From [Clostridium] citroniae WAL-17108 (lineage in GTDB: Bacteria; Bacillota; Clostridia; Lachnospirales; Lachnospiraceae): a stretch of 64,000 bases of DNA. Both the position numbers and the translations under genes were made by a program. The stretch's first letter is position 1; every line of letters begins with the position of its first letter. The notes under the pieces were generated by a model. It searched no databases, had not been told where the DNA came from, and saw nothing but the letters and a program-made list of their open reading frames with translations. The stretch spans positions 180,496-244,495 of the forward strand of contig NZ_JH376426.1 of NCBI RefSeq assembly GCF_000233455.1, given 5' to 3'. Shown here piece after piece: positions 50,879-59,371 of this stretch.

Positions 50879-52129
50879 CTATTCGATCACCTGGTCTCCG
50901 TCTTTGATACAGTAGGAGGTCTTGATGCCCAGACGGACCATCCAGTTCTTTGTCTCCTGGGTGAGCCACGGGCCGCTTCCCGCGCCGCCTCCATTGTCAT
51001 TATCCCACAGCCACTGAGGTGTGGGCCAAAGGGCAACGCTGGGCCTTAAAGCCTTGTACACTTCATAGTCCACTCCGTTCTGCCCGTGATGGGCCAGCTG
51101 GACAATGTCGCACTTCAGCGCGCTCAGATCGTGGTCCGCCATGAGCTGGGCTCCTCCGGCCCTTGCCAGATCTCCCAGGAACACTGCATTGGTCCCGTTC
51201 AGGGAAACCAGATATGCCACGCTGCTGTTATTTACAAAATCACTGGTTGTCTTATATGCCTTGTTCAGCACCTGGATCTTGGCCGGACCTGCGTTAATGA
51301 CCTGGCCTGACACGATGTCGCCGTGAAGTGTGCCCTGGGGCACAAGGGCAAACGCTCCCTTGAGGTAGGATACCATGTTGGCTACCTCCTGGTCCTTCTC
51401 GGCATACCAGCTGTCCTCATGGAATGAGTAATAGATCCCGTCAATGGTTATCTCGCCGTTGTGTTTGTAAAGGATATCCGCAAGGGCGCCGGCATGGTCT
51501 GAGTCAGGATGGGTGATCAGCCAGGCCTGAACATGGCCGCCCTTTTGTTTGATCTGCTCCAGCAAAAAATCGGCATTGTCGGTCCATCCGCCGTCCACAA
51601 CGATCAGACCGCCCTCTCCTGTCTCAATAATAACCGACAAAAGCTGGGCCGATGTATTGTGGTTGGCGTACATGGTAAGGCGTCCCGCCCCAAACAGAGA
51701 GGACGCATCCGTCTTAGGAGTGGATACCTCACCGAACTGTGCGATCTGTGCCTTTGTCTGAATCACAGGCTGGTCTGAAGCCGCTGCCTGCGAAGAACCG
51801 GCAGACGCATCTGCGGCCTGCCCTGTGGTCTGGCCCGCCGCCTGGCCTGCTGTCTGTGACTGTTCTGCTGCCTGTGACTGTTCTGCTGCCTGGCCTCCTG
51901 ACTGTGCGGGCTGGATCACTGCCGCTGCCTGGTTGGACTGTGCGGACTGGCTGTTATCCTGGTCATCCTTTATGATAATCTTATCAGGCGAGGTGAGGGC
52001 CTGTCCCTGGGCCTTAAACGGCTGTGAATCAGTCATTGCAAAGCTGTTCATGCTGCTCCCCGCAGTCATGAGCAGCATCATGGCCAGCAGTCCTGCCGCC
52101 GCCTGTTTCCAGTATCTGTCAATTCGCAT
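50879..52129 (-). CDS. Secreted metallo-beta-lactamase-fold hydrolase
   Basis: 416 residues from the ATG at 52129 (AGGAG nine bases upstream). A signal peptide (residues 1-30) precedes a Gln/Ala/Ser-rich linker of about 90 residues with a tandem 18-base DNA repeat, then an MBL-fold domain with metal motif LITHPDSDHAGAL and later HHGQNG, resembling the extracellular ComEC-type hydrolase domain. It lies with a lipoprotein gene just upstream (18 bases), possibly one operon. It may hydrolyse a phosphodiester or lactone outside the cell. Substrate unknown. Confidence 0.85.
   Translation of the reverse strand: MRIDRYWKQAAAGLLAMMLLMTAGSSMNSFAMTDSQPFKAQGQALTSPDKIIIKDDQDNSQSAQSNQAAAVIQPAQSGGQAAEQSQAAEQSQTAGQAAGQTTGQAADASAGSSQAAASDQPVIQTKAQIAQFGEVSTPKTDASSLFGAGRLTMYANHNTSAQLLSVIIETGEGGLIVVDGGWTDNADFLLEQIKQKGGHVQAWLITHPDSDHAGALADILYKHNGEITIDGIYYSFHEDSWYAEKDQEVANMVSYLKGAFALVPQGTLHGDIVSGQVINAGPAKIQVLNKAYKTTSDFVNNSSVAYLVSLNGTNAVFLGDLARAGGAQLMADHDLSALKCDIVQLAHHGQNGVDYEVYKALRPSVALWPTPQWLWDNDNGGGAGSGPWLTQETKNWMVRLGIKTSYCIKDGDQVIE
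51854..51889. repeat. 18-base tandem duplication in linker
   Basis: Two perfect copies of CTGTGACTGTTCTGCTGC at 51854-51871 and 51872-51889, in frame, giving repeated EQSQAA-type units in the linker of the MBL-fold protein. Confidence 0.85.
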
Positions 52130-52146
52130 TCCCATAATCTCCTTAA

Positions 52147-52692
52147 TTAATTCTGGGCCACCAGCGCTCTCTGCTCTCCGGCCTTCACGGTATCATTTAC
52201 CAGATAAGTGTCTGTCTCGCCCTCTTTATCATAGAAGAATACCTGCACCAGGACGTCATGGTCATCAAAGTAGCTTCCATAGTATGTCCCGTCCGTATCT
52301 TCCTCTTCCGGAGCTTCATAATAAAAATTCTGGGTGGAGACCGAGGTGCCCACTTCCTTTAACACGGTCTGGGCAAACACAGTGGCGATTTCCCCTGTCG
52401 TCTTATGGCTTACAGGAAGAAGCAGGGTAACCAGGCCGCTGTCCTTATCATATCTCACATCCATGTCCATAACATAATCTGCAAATTCCCCGTATGGCTC
52501 CAGGAACTTGTCCCTTAGATCCTCCCTTACTTCTGTCCAGTCAATGTCAATGTCTTTTCTTACTTCCAGATCAGGCTGTCCGTCTCCTTCCACCAGTCCG
52601 CTGCTGGGTGATACGATATTACTCTGTGTACAGCCGCAGAGCATGGCCACTAAAGCCACTAATATCAATGATAATTTTCCAAATTTTCTCAT
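52147..52692 (-). CDS. Lipoprotein of unknown function
   Basis: 181 residues. Signal peptide with lipobox MLCGC (Cys21). The rest is acidic and soluble with a YDKDSGLVTLLLPVSHKTTGEIATVFAQTVLKEVG core and a C-terminal part ending in KAGEQRALVAQN. No family is recognised. GGAGG precedes the ATG. It lies directly upstream of the secreted MBL-fold gene on the same strand, suggesting an extracellular partner. Confidence 0.82.
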   Translation of the reverse strand: MRKFGKLSLILVALVAMLCGCTQSNIVSPSSGLVEGDGQPDLEVRKDIDIDWTEVREDLRDKFLEPYGEFADYVMDMDVRYDKDSGLVTLLLPVSHKTTGEIATVFAQTVLKEVGTSVSTQNFYYEAPEEEDTDGTYYGSYFDDHDVLVQVFFYDKEGETDTYLVNDTVKAGEQRALVAQN

Positions 52693-52878
52693 GATATAAA
52701 AACCTCCTTTTTGTCAACGGTACTATTATAACGAAGTTTACTGTAATTTAACAGTCCTTTTTTCTTACAAAATTATTGTTATTTTTCCAAATTCCGCTTG
52801 CTTTTTCCAGGGACTGATGATAATATGTTCAATATAAATCTTAATTTTATTTTTTTGAACACTAAAGGAGGACATAGA

Positions 52879-54423
52879 ATGAAACCGGAAGCAAACATCC
52901 CACAGGAACAGACCTTGACGAAGCGCCTGGACTGGATCACCACCATCATACCTTTTATCTGTATTGTCACATTATGTTTCCTTTTTATGGCATTTCCCTC
53001 AGGATCCACCTCCATACTGGAATCCGTCCGCTTTTTCCTGGGCGACCAGCTGGGGAGTTACTATCTGATCATTGGGCTGGGAGCTTTGATCTGCTCCTTT
53101 TACATGGCATTTTCCAGATACGGGAAAATAAAGCTGGGTAACCTGGAAAAGCCGCAGTATTCCTCCTTTCAGTGGGGCTCCATGATGTTCACCGCCGGCC
53201 TGGCCGCTGACATCCTGTTTTACTCACTCTGTGAATGGATGCTGTACGCAAACGAATCCCACATCCTGGACATGGGTTCACAGCAGGACTGGGCCTCCAC
53301 CTATCCATTATTCCACTGGGGTCCCATACCGTGGAGCTTTTACCTGATACTGGCTGTTGCCTTTGGATTCATGATCCATGTGCGCAAACGGAGCAAGCAG
53401 AAATATTCCGAAGCCTGCAGGGCCCTTCTTGGAAAAAGGGTGGACGGCATCTGGGGGAAGATCATTGATCTGACAGCCGTGTTCGCGCTGCTGGCAGGAA
53501 CCGCAACCACCTTTTCCCTTGCAACCCCTCTTCTGTCCATGGCCTTAAGCCGTGTGTTCGGAATTGCTGAAAGCAACCTTCTCACCATTGGCATCCTTGT
53601 GATCATCTGTATCGTATACACCATGGCAGTATACTTTGGGATGCAGGGCGTGGCAAAACTGGCTGCATCCTGCGTGTACCTGTTCTTTGCCCTGCTGGCC
53701 TACTTCCTTTTCTTTGGCGGGGAAACCCGTTACATCATTGAGACGGGGATCACTGCGGTGGGAAACATGGCACAGAACTTCATCGGCATGGCCACCTGGA
53801 CCGATGCCCTGCGCACCACCTCGTTTCCCCAGACATGGACGATCTTCTACTGGGCATACTGGATGGTCTGGTGTGTTGCCACCCCATTCTTTATCGGGAC
53901 CATCAGCAAGGGAAGGACCATACGCCAGACCGTGCTGGGAGGATATTGTTTCGGGCTGTCCGGAACCTTTACCTCTTTTATCATTCTGGGCAACTATTCC
54001 CTGGGACTTCAGATGCACGGAAAGCTGGACCTGATGGCGTTCTATGAGCAGACCGGCGACCTGTATCAGACGATCATCGCCGTATTTGAAACCATGCCCC
54101 TGGCAAAAGCAGGACTGGTCCTGCTGGCCATTACCATGATCGCATTCTACGCAACCTCCTTTGACGCCCTGACCATGGTTGCCAGCTCCTACTCCTATAA
54201 GGCCCTTGGCGCTGACGAGGATCCGGACAAATCCGTAAAGCTGTTCTGGGCCATCATGCTGATGCTCCTGCCCATTGCCCTGATCTTTGCGCAGAATTCC
54301 ATGGCCAACCTGCAGACGGTTTCCATTATAGCTGCATTTCCCATTGGTTTTATCATTGTATTGATCGTGTGGAGTTTCTTTAAAGACGCCAGGCATTACC
54401 TGGACCATGAAAAGCATACCTGA
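52879..54423 (+). CDS. BCCT-family transporter (betaine/carnitine/choline type)
   Basis: 514 residues from the ATG at 52879 (AAGGAGG upstream), 12 membrane segments. Signature FYWAYWMVWCVATPFFIGTISKGRTIRQ carries the Trp box that binds the quaternary amine. GMATWTDALRTTSFPQTW lies just before it. It may import glycine betaine, carnitine, choline or gamma-butyrobetaine. No carnitine or choline enzymes adjoin it; it appears monocistronic. Confidence 0.94.
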   Translation: MKPEANIPQEQTLTKRLDWITTIIPFICIVTLCFLFMAFPSGSTSILESVRFFLGDQLGSYYLIIGLGALICSFYMAFSRYGKIKLGNLEKPQYSSFQWGSMMFTAGLAADILFYSLCEWMLYANESHILDMGSQQDWASTYPLFHWGPIPWSFYLILAVAFGFMIHVRKRSKQKYSEACRALLGKRVDGIWGKIIDLTAVFALLAGTATTFSLATPLLSMALSRVFGIAESNLLTIGILVIICIVYTMAVYFGMQGVAKLAASCVYLFFALLAYFLFFGGETRYIIETGITAVGNMAQNFIGMATWTDALRTTSFPQTWTIFYWAYWMVWCVATPFFIGTISKGRTIRQTVLGGYCFGLSGTFTSFIILGNYSLGLQMHGKLDLMAFYEQTGDLYQTIIAVFETMPLAKAGLVLLAITMIAFYATSFDALTMVASSYSYKALGADEDPDKSVKLFWAIMLMLLPIALIFAQNSMANLQTVSIIAAFPIGFIIVLIVWSFFKDARHYLDHEKHT

Positions 54424-54447
54424 GAATGATCACAAAAAGATACAGCA

Positions 54448-54477
54448 AAACGAGGGCCGCCCTTACAGCCCTCGTTT
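54448..54477. terminator. Hairpin after BCCT gene
   Basis: AAACGAGGGC (54448-54457) pairs with GCCCTCGTTT (54468-54477), 25 bases past the transporter stop. A short T-run is part of the stem rather than a tail, so efficiency is uncertain. Confidence 0.6.
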
Positions 54478-54514
54478 AGTGTCTACATCGCATAGTTGCT
54501 ACGCTCCTTGTCCC

Positions 54515-54763
54515 TTATTTATCCTCCCAAAGAATACTCTGTATTCTGTCTTCGGCTTCCAGCTCATCGCTTCCCTTAAAGTAAAAAGTCAGAAAACCGG
54601 TCATTCTGAAGTTCTTTACCTCATCGTACCGCTTAATGTTGGCCGTGGTTTTATCGCTAGTAACATAGATGTCACAGTCAAATTGATTTGCTGTCTGAAT
54701 TAAATAGGAGATGGGAATGGGTCTGAATATCCTCTCCTTACTGTCAACCTGTCTCGTTAACAT
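54515..54763 (-). CDS. HPr-fold protein lacking both phosphorylation sites
   Basis: 82 residues aligning over its length with HPr of the PTS: LIQTANQFDCDIYV matches LVQTASKFDSDI, and ANIKRYDEV matches the VNLKSIMGV region. By this alignment the phosphorylated His15 is Arg14 and regulatory Ser46 is Arg45, so it cannot act as a phosphocarrier. It may bind HPr partners such as CcpA or have a new role. GAGG precedes the ATG. It is isolated from PTS genes. Confidence 0.7.
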   Translation of the reverse strand: MLTRQVDSKERIFRPIPISYLIQTANQFDCDIYVTSDKTTANIKRYDEVKNFRMTGFLTFYFKGSDELEAEDRIQSILWEDK

Positions 54764-54930
54764 AGAATCACCTCAATTCAAGAACAAAACCAACTACTTG
54801 TTACCACTCTCCTCTGGATAATTATTCATGCCCCTATATAGAAAGAATAACATTTTTTTCCTTTAATTGCAAGGGATAAGCTTCATAACCTGTTGTTTTT
54901 TTGTAAAATATTAATAAAATAAAGTCATAA

Positions 54931-54991
54931 AATCCCCCGTTTTACCGTTACCTTTGACAATAGGCAAATTTTATGGTAAAAACAGGGGATT
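54931..54991 (-). terminator. Long hairpin after the TolC-like genes
   Basis: AATCCCC-TG-TTTTTACC on the minus strand (54991-54975) pairs imperfectly with GGTAAAACGGGGGATT (54946-54931), followed by TTATG. It starts 16 bases after the last TolC-like gene and probably ends that operon. Confidence 0.6.
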
Positions 54992-55006
54992 ATTGTAACC
55001 AGATAT

Positions 55007-56251
55007 CTACTCAGCGTCTACAGTCAGACCGGCCACTGCCCAGTTGTAGTCCTGCATGGCCTGCTGAAGATTCAGGTCCGCGCTTCTGTACGCGGCCCTG
55101 GCCTGCAGGTATTGAAACTCCTGCTGCATGAAGCCGATCTTGCTCAGGCTTCCGTTGCCGTGCTGGATCTGGGCCGCCTGCCAGGTATTCTGAGCCGCCT
55201 GCCATGCTGTGGAGGCGGAATCAAAGGTCACCTTTTTCTCCAGTATGGTATCATACAGGGTCTGGATATTGGAGCGCACGGAATCTTCATTGTATTCCAC
55301 GCTGCGCATCTTGTTCCTGGCCTGGGTGGTGGACTTCGTCATCACCTTTTCGATCTGGCTCATGTCTCCTCCCTGGGTCCCTCTGAGGGAGATCAGGGAA
55401 TAATTGTTGTTTACTGCCTTTTCCTTATCCGCATTTACATCAATGGATGCAATGGCCGCCACGTCAGCTGAAGGCACGGTCCCGATCACAGGGTCCCCCT
55501 CCGGTCCCCATCCCGTAAACTGGCACAGGGTCTTCTTAAGGCTGGCCGCCTGGGTATCCAGGGCTTCCAGCTGGGATTTGGCAGATGTAAGGCTGGCTGC
55601 CGCGCTGATCACGTCCGCATCCACCGCAAGGCCCTGGGCCTGCATGGTCTGCTGTATGCTCTTTGCCGTCTCTGCGATCTCCACGCCTTTTGCAGCCGCA
55701 TCCCGGTTGACCATAAGCTGCTCATAACCGTTCATGGCCAGCTGAAGGCTGTACACGATCTGGTTTACCTGGCGCTGAAGGGACTTCATTCCCTTGCTGT
55801 CGTCCCTTGTGGAGGTTCCTATGCTCATCCCCATGGACTGGGCCACACGCCGGTACTGCTTTGCATAACCGCGGTTGGTATATACCTTCTCCATCTCATC
55901 CTGGATATTCTCTGCCTCCACCTGGCCGCTCTTTACGGCATCCTCTATATCGTCCGCTGCTTCCTCCATCTCCCGTGCGGCTTCAAACATGGTGCTGCTG
56001 ATATCCGCCATTTCCTTTGTGTAGGTGTTGGTGGCGGCATCGTATCCCTTTTTTATGGGTTCATAATAGTTCTTGATCAGGTCTTCCAGTTCATCATAAT
56101 CCATCTGATTATCCTGCAGTCTTGCATAGGCTTCTGTAAACTCCGCATCCGGAGCCGGCGCCGGGAGCGCCAGGGCTGTAAACGGGCCGGAAGCAGATAA
56201 TATCAGAGCCATGGAAGCGCCAAGTAAATACCTGCTGTATATCTTCATCAT
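55007..56251 (-). CDS. TolC-family coiled-coil protein (second copy)
   Basis: 414 residues from one of two adjacent ATGs (56251 or 56248). A signal peptide (about 1-30, ending at ALALPAPAP) precedes long amphipathic helices typical of outer-membrane efflux (TolC) proteins: two similar halves with Gln/Ala-rich coiled coils and the turn LCQFTGWGPEGDP. In a single-membrane bacterium it cannot sit in an outer membrane, so it is probably exported and cell-wall associated. It follows the first TolC-like gene by 28 bases in a TetR-led operon with no RND or ABC pump gene. Confidence 0.82.
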   Translation of the reverse strand: MMKIYSRYLLGASMALILSASGPFTALALPAPAPDAEFTEAYARLQDNQMDYDELEDLIKNYYEPIKKGYDAATNTYTKEMADISSTMFEAAREMEEAADDIEDAVKSGQVEAENIQDEMEKVYTNRGYAKQYRRVAQSMGMSIGTSTRDDSKGMKSLQRQVNQIVYSLQLAMNGYEQLMVNRDAAAKGVEIAETAKSIQQTMQAQGLAVDADVISAAASLTSAKSQLEALDTQAASLKKTLCQFTGWGPEGDPVIGTVPSADVAAIASIDVNADKEKAVNNNYSLISLRGTQGGDMSQIEKVMTKSTTQARNKMRSVEYNEDSVRSNIQTLYDTILEKKVTFDSASTAWQAAQNTWQAAQIQHGNGSLSKIGFMQQEFQYLQARAAYRSADLNLQQAMQDYNWAVAGLTVDAE

Positions 56252-56279
56252 AATTGTCACCCTTTCCTGCTTCCTGATA

Positions 56280-57506
56280 TTAGAATGTAAGTCCCTTTTT
56301 GATCCAGTCATATTTTTCCATGGCCAGCATGAGCTGCATTTTTCCGGTTTCAACATCATTCTTGGCAGATGTGTAGGCGTTCTGCTGCTGGACCAGTTCC
56401 AGTGAGCTTATATTTCCCGTGGCAGCCTTGGCAGATGCCGCATTCATGTTCACTGTCTCCAGCTGGAACTTTATATTTGCTGCATCCAGGGCATCTCTGG
56501 CATCCAGCACCGTATTGTACTGGGTCTTAAGGCTGTTGTATACCTTGTTCCTGGCATCCTCCAGGGTCGCGTTTGTGGAAGCGATCAGGTCCTCGGACCT
56601 CAGGTTCTGTATTTTACGCTCATTATATTTCACATCATAATTATTGGCAACAGCCTGTTCCCTGTCCGCCTCCGGATTCATGGCCGCGATCCGGTTCAGG
56701 TCCGGCGCCGGTATGGACCGGATCTCAGGCTGGGAATCCGCTCCCCATCCCAGCATCATGCAAAGATTGCGGTGTACGTTGTCCGTTGACTTCTGGGCCG
56801 ACAAAATGCTGGCATCAATGTCCTGGACACTCTTAAGGGCTGTTAGCACATCGGTCTCAGTGGCCATTCCCGCATTCCTGCGCGCAACGGTTGCCTCGTA
56901 GGAAGCCTGGGCCAGCGCCCTGCTGGCGTTAAGGTTCTCCATGGTATAGGCGGACTGTTCATAGGTTGCCATCAGCTGCTGGGCCTGGAACACAAGGTTG
57001 GCTTCTGTCTGGTCATACGTTATCTTATACATATCCGCGTCCATATAGTTCTGGTCCGCCACCTTGGCCAGGGAATTGCCTGCAAAATCCAGCTGGGCTG
57101 CCTGCATCCTGCCATTATAGGAATCCGTATCCGTGTTGCTGGCATCATCCCACAGATCCCTGGCATCATCCAGAAGCTGTTCATTGATGTCGGTAAGATT
57201 CTGCTTTTTCTGGTCGCTGAGCGTGGAACGGTTGCTGCGCACCGTGGGGTTATACTCGTGTATCAGATCCGCCAGTTCGCCGTATTCCATTACATTGTCC
57301 CTTAGGCTGGCCCACTTGTCGGCAGAATAGGCAAACTCCGGGCTGATGTCCTTGGTGATGTCCGGGGCGGGCGGTTCCGCAACCGCGTAGTTCTCATCCG
57401 GCTTGCTTGCAAGGGTGGCAAATGCTGTCATGGGCATGGATCCGGCAATGGCGGTTGCTGCCAATAAGACAGCTGCCCGGTGTCCGTATTTTTTCATATT
57501 TCTCAT
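56280..57506 (-). CDS. TolC-family coiled-coil protein (first copy)
   Basis: 408 residues. Signal peptide about residues 1-30 (ends TAFATLAS), then alternating long helices with the same turn pattern as its neighbour (LCMMLGWGADSQPEI). The repeated two-half structure and ENLNASRALAQASYEATVARRNAGMATETDVLTALKSVQD segment fit the TolC family. The ATG overlaps the TetR stop by four bases (ATGA) with GAGGAG upstream. Exported and coiled-coil, its role in a Gram-positive cell is uncertain; it may form a surface conduit or stalk. Confidence 0.83.
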   Translation of the reverse strand: MRNMKKYGHRAAVLLAATAIAGSMPMTAFATLASKPDENYAVAEPPAPDITKDISPEFAYSADKWASLRDNVMEYGELADLIHEYNPTVRSNRSTLSDQKKQNLTDINEQLLDDARDLWDDASNTDTDSYNGRMQAAQLDFAGNSLAKVADQNYMDADMYKITYDQTEANLVFQAQQLMATYEQSAYTMENLNASRALAQASYEATVARRNAGMATETDVLTALKSVQDIDASILSAQKSTDNVHRNLCMMLGWGADSQPEIRSIPAPDLNRIAAMNPEADREQAVANNYDVKYNERKIQNLRSEDLIASTNATLEDARNKVYNSLKTQYNTVLDARDALDAANIKFQLETVNMNAASAKAATGNISSLELVQQQNAYTSAKNDVETGKMQLMLAMEKYDWIKKGLTF

Positions 57507-58162
57507 CTTGATTCTCCTCTTTGTCCGTGTTGCAATGTGGTAATATTACAGATTCCCTTTTCCAGGATCTGCATTTCTTTTCTGGTCACTGTAAGAAGCT
57601 GCTCTTTATCCACAACATTTTTATAATACTGGGTAACGGCCTTGATGGTAATAAGCATGAGCATCTCCACCAGATATGCCAGATTCTCTTCATCAATGGG
57701 GTAATGATCCCTGTCAATGCGCTCATAAATATTCTTAATGAACGTCCTGTAGGCTTCATCCTCAAGCATGAAGCCACTGATCCCAAACAAATGGTTCTGG
57801 TTGACCAGGCTCAGGTCGGAAAGCATGTTCCTGTACATGCGGTATCCCAGGCCGTCCTCTCCCTGCTCCATCACTGCCTCCAAAAGCTGCACCGCTGCTG
57901 CAAACGGGTTCCCCCCTGATTCCTTCAGGGTCCTGAACACCTTTGCCTGGCAACTCTCCCTGAACCCACGCAGCATATACTGCATAAGGTCATCCTTATC
58001 CTCAAAATATGTATAAAAGCTTCCCCTGGAGATATCGGCTTCCTTGATGATCTGGTTAATGGATGCAGAAGAATAGGGTACTCTGGAGAACTCATGGACA
58101 GCTGCTTCCAGTATGGCCTGCTTCTTTTCTTCCTTTAGTTTCAAAAAACGCTGTGTAGGCAT
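57503..58162 (-). CDS. TetR-family transcriptional regulator
   Basis: 219 residues. N-terminal helix-turn-helix (AILEAAVHEFSRVPYSSASINQIIKEADISRGSFYTYFEDKDDLM) and a helical ligand domain of about 160 residues. GGAGG lies eight bases before the ATG. First gene of the operon with the two TolC-like genes, overlapping the next by four bases. A nested dyad at 58210-58238, just upstream, is its likely operator, so it should repress its own operon until a ligand binds. Confidence 0.93.
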   Translation of the reverse strand: MPTQRFLKLKEEKKQAILEAAVHEFSRVPYSSASINQIIKEADISRGSFYTYFEDKDDLMQYMLRGFRESCQAKVFRTLKESGGNPFAAAVQLLEAVMEQGEDGLGYRMYRNMLSDLSLVNQNHLFGISGFMLEDEAYRTFIKNIYERIDRDHYPIDEENLAYLVEMLMLITIKAVTQYYKNVVDKEQLLTVTRKEMQILEKGICNITTLQHGQRGESR

Positions 58163-58209
58163 TAAGCCAGCCTCCTTGCTATCATTGGTATCCTCATATT
58201 CCCTTAAAA

Positions 58210-58238
58210 TGACACAATGTCATTGTGACATATTGTCA
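58210..58238. promoter_or_regulatory. Nested palindrome, candidate TetR operator
   Basis: Outer arms TGACA (58210-58214) and TGTCA (58234-58238) share the centre of inner arms ATGTCA (58217-58222) and TGACAT (58226-58231) around TTG. It lies about 50 bases before the tetR ATG, as expected for an operator of an autoregulated TetR-family gene. Confidence 0.7.
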
Positions 58239-58376
58239 CGTAGCCAATTATAAACACTTATGCCAGGTATTGTCAAGAAAGGAAGCATTAAATTTCCATA
58301 AACTTAAACAATATATCCTGCCAAAGAACCAAATTAAAAAAGAGGAACCTGAACATGTCAAGCCCCCTTCATATGA

Positions 58377-59315
58377 TCACTTCCCGATCTCCTCAAAATT
58401 TTCCGTCCTGTCAACAATGTAGATCGGCCTGTCTTTAAGCTCTGTAAACAGAATGGCAATGTATTCCCCGATAATGCCAATGATCACAAACATCATGGCA
58501 AACATAAAACAGATCAGCACCACGATGGTGGCGTAACCGCTGGGCGCCCCCCTGCGCGTAAACAGCGTATAAATCATAACCAGCAGCCCCAGCAGGGCTG
58601 AGAATATCCCCGCATAGATTCCCAGCTTCAACGGCATATTGGAAAAACATAAAATCGTATTAATGGAGAAAACAAACAGCTTTTTGATGCTGTATTTGCT
58701 CTCCCCCGCCACCCTGGCCCTGGCCTCATATTCTATTGTAGTCTTTTTAAAGCCTACATTCTGCACATAGCCCCGCAAAAAACGCACCTTTTCACGGTAG
58801 TTTTCCTTCAGGACCTGGGCAACGTGACGGCTGATGGCAAAGAAGTCAGAGGCATTGGCCTCAAAATGTACGTCTGAAATATGATTGATCAGCCAGTAAA
58901 AACCGGAAGATGTTATGTTCTTTACAAGACCCGCGGTCTTATTTCTGGTGCGGACCATGTTGATAACTTCATATCCCCTCTCAAAGCATTCCAGAATCCC
59001 GGGAATACATTCCGGAGGGTGCTGAAGGTCCGCGTCCATACATATGATGCCATCCCCCCTGCTGTAATCCAGTCCGGCGATCATGGCGGCCTCGTGGCCG
59101 AAATTTCTGGAAAAGCTGACCACCTTTACGTTACTGTCTCCTGCAGCAAGGCGTTCCAGTATGGATAAACTCTGATCCCCGCTTCCGTCATTTACAAAAA
59201 TCAGTTCATACTCCCACGCAATCCCCTTTAGTACCCCCGTTGCTTCTCTGTAAAAATCTTCCAATGCCTTTTCTTCGTTGTAGACTGAGACCACAACCGA
59301 TAACAATCTGTCCAT
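58377..59315 (-). CDS. GT2-family polyprenyl-phosphate glycosyltransferase
   Basis: 312 residues. The GT-A domain (1-230) has SVVVSVYNEE, FVNDGSGDQS and the metal motif CMDADLQHPPE; two C-terminal membrane segments (about 235-300) place it in the DPM1/GtrB/ArnC group, which attaches a sugar to undecaprenyl phosphate. The last gene of the polysaccharide cluster. It probably provides a lipid-linked sugar for side-chain decoration of the surface polymer. Confidence 0.92.
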   Translation of the reverse strand: MDRLLSVVVSVYNEEKALEDFYREATGVLKGIAWEYELIFVNDGSGDQSLSILERLAAGDSNVKVVSFSRNFGHEAAMIAGLDYSRGDGIICMDADLQHPPECIPGILECFERGYEVINMVRTRNKTAGLVKNITSSGFYWLINHISDVHFEANASDFFAISRHVAQVLKENYREKVRFLRGYVQNVGFKKTTIEYEARARVAGESKYSIKKLFVFSINTILCFSNMPLKLGIYAGIFSALLGLLVMIYTLFTRRGAPSGYATIVVLICFMFAMMFVIIGIIGEYIAILFTELKDRPIYIVDRTENFEEIGK

Positions 59316-59371
59316 GAACTATGTCTTAAGTCCTTTCTTCATTCAGAGCCGGAGCAATTTTCAAACTCACT

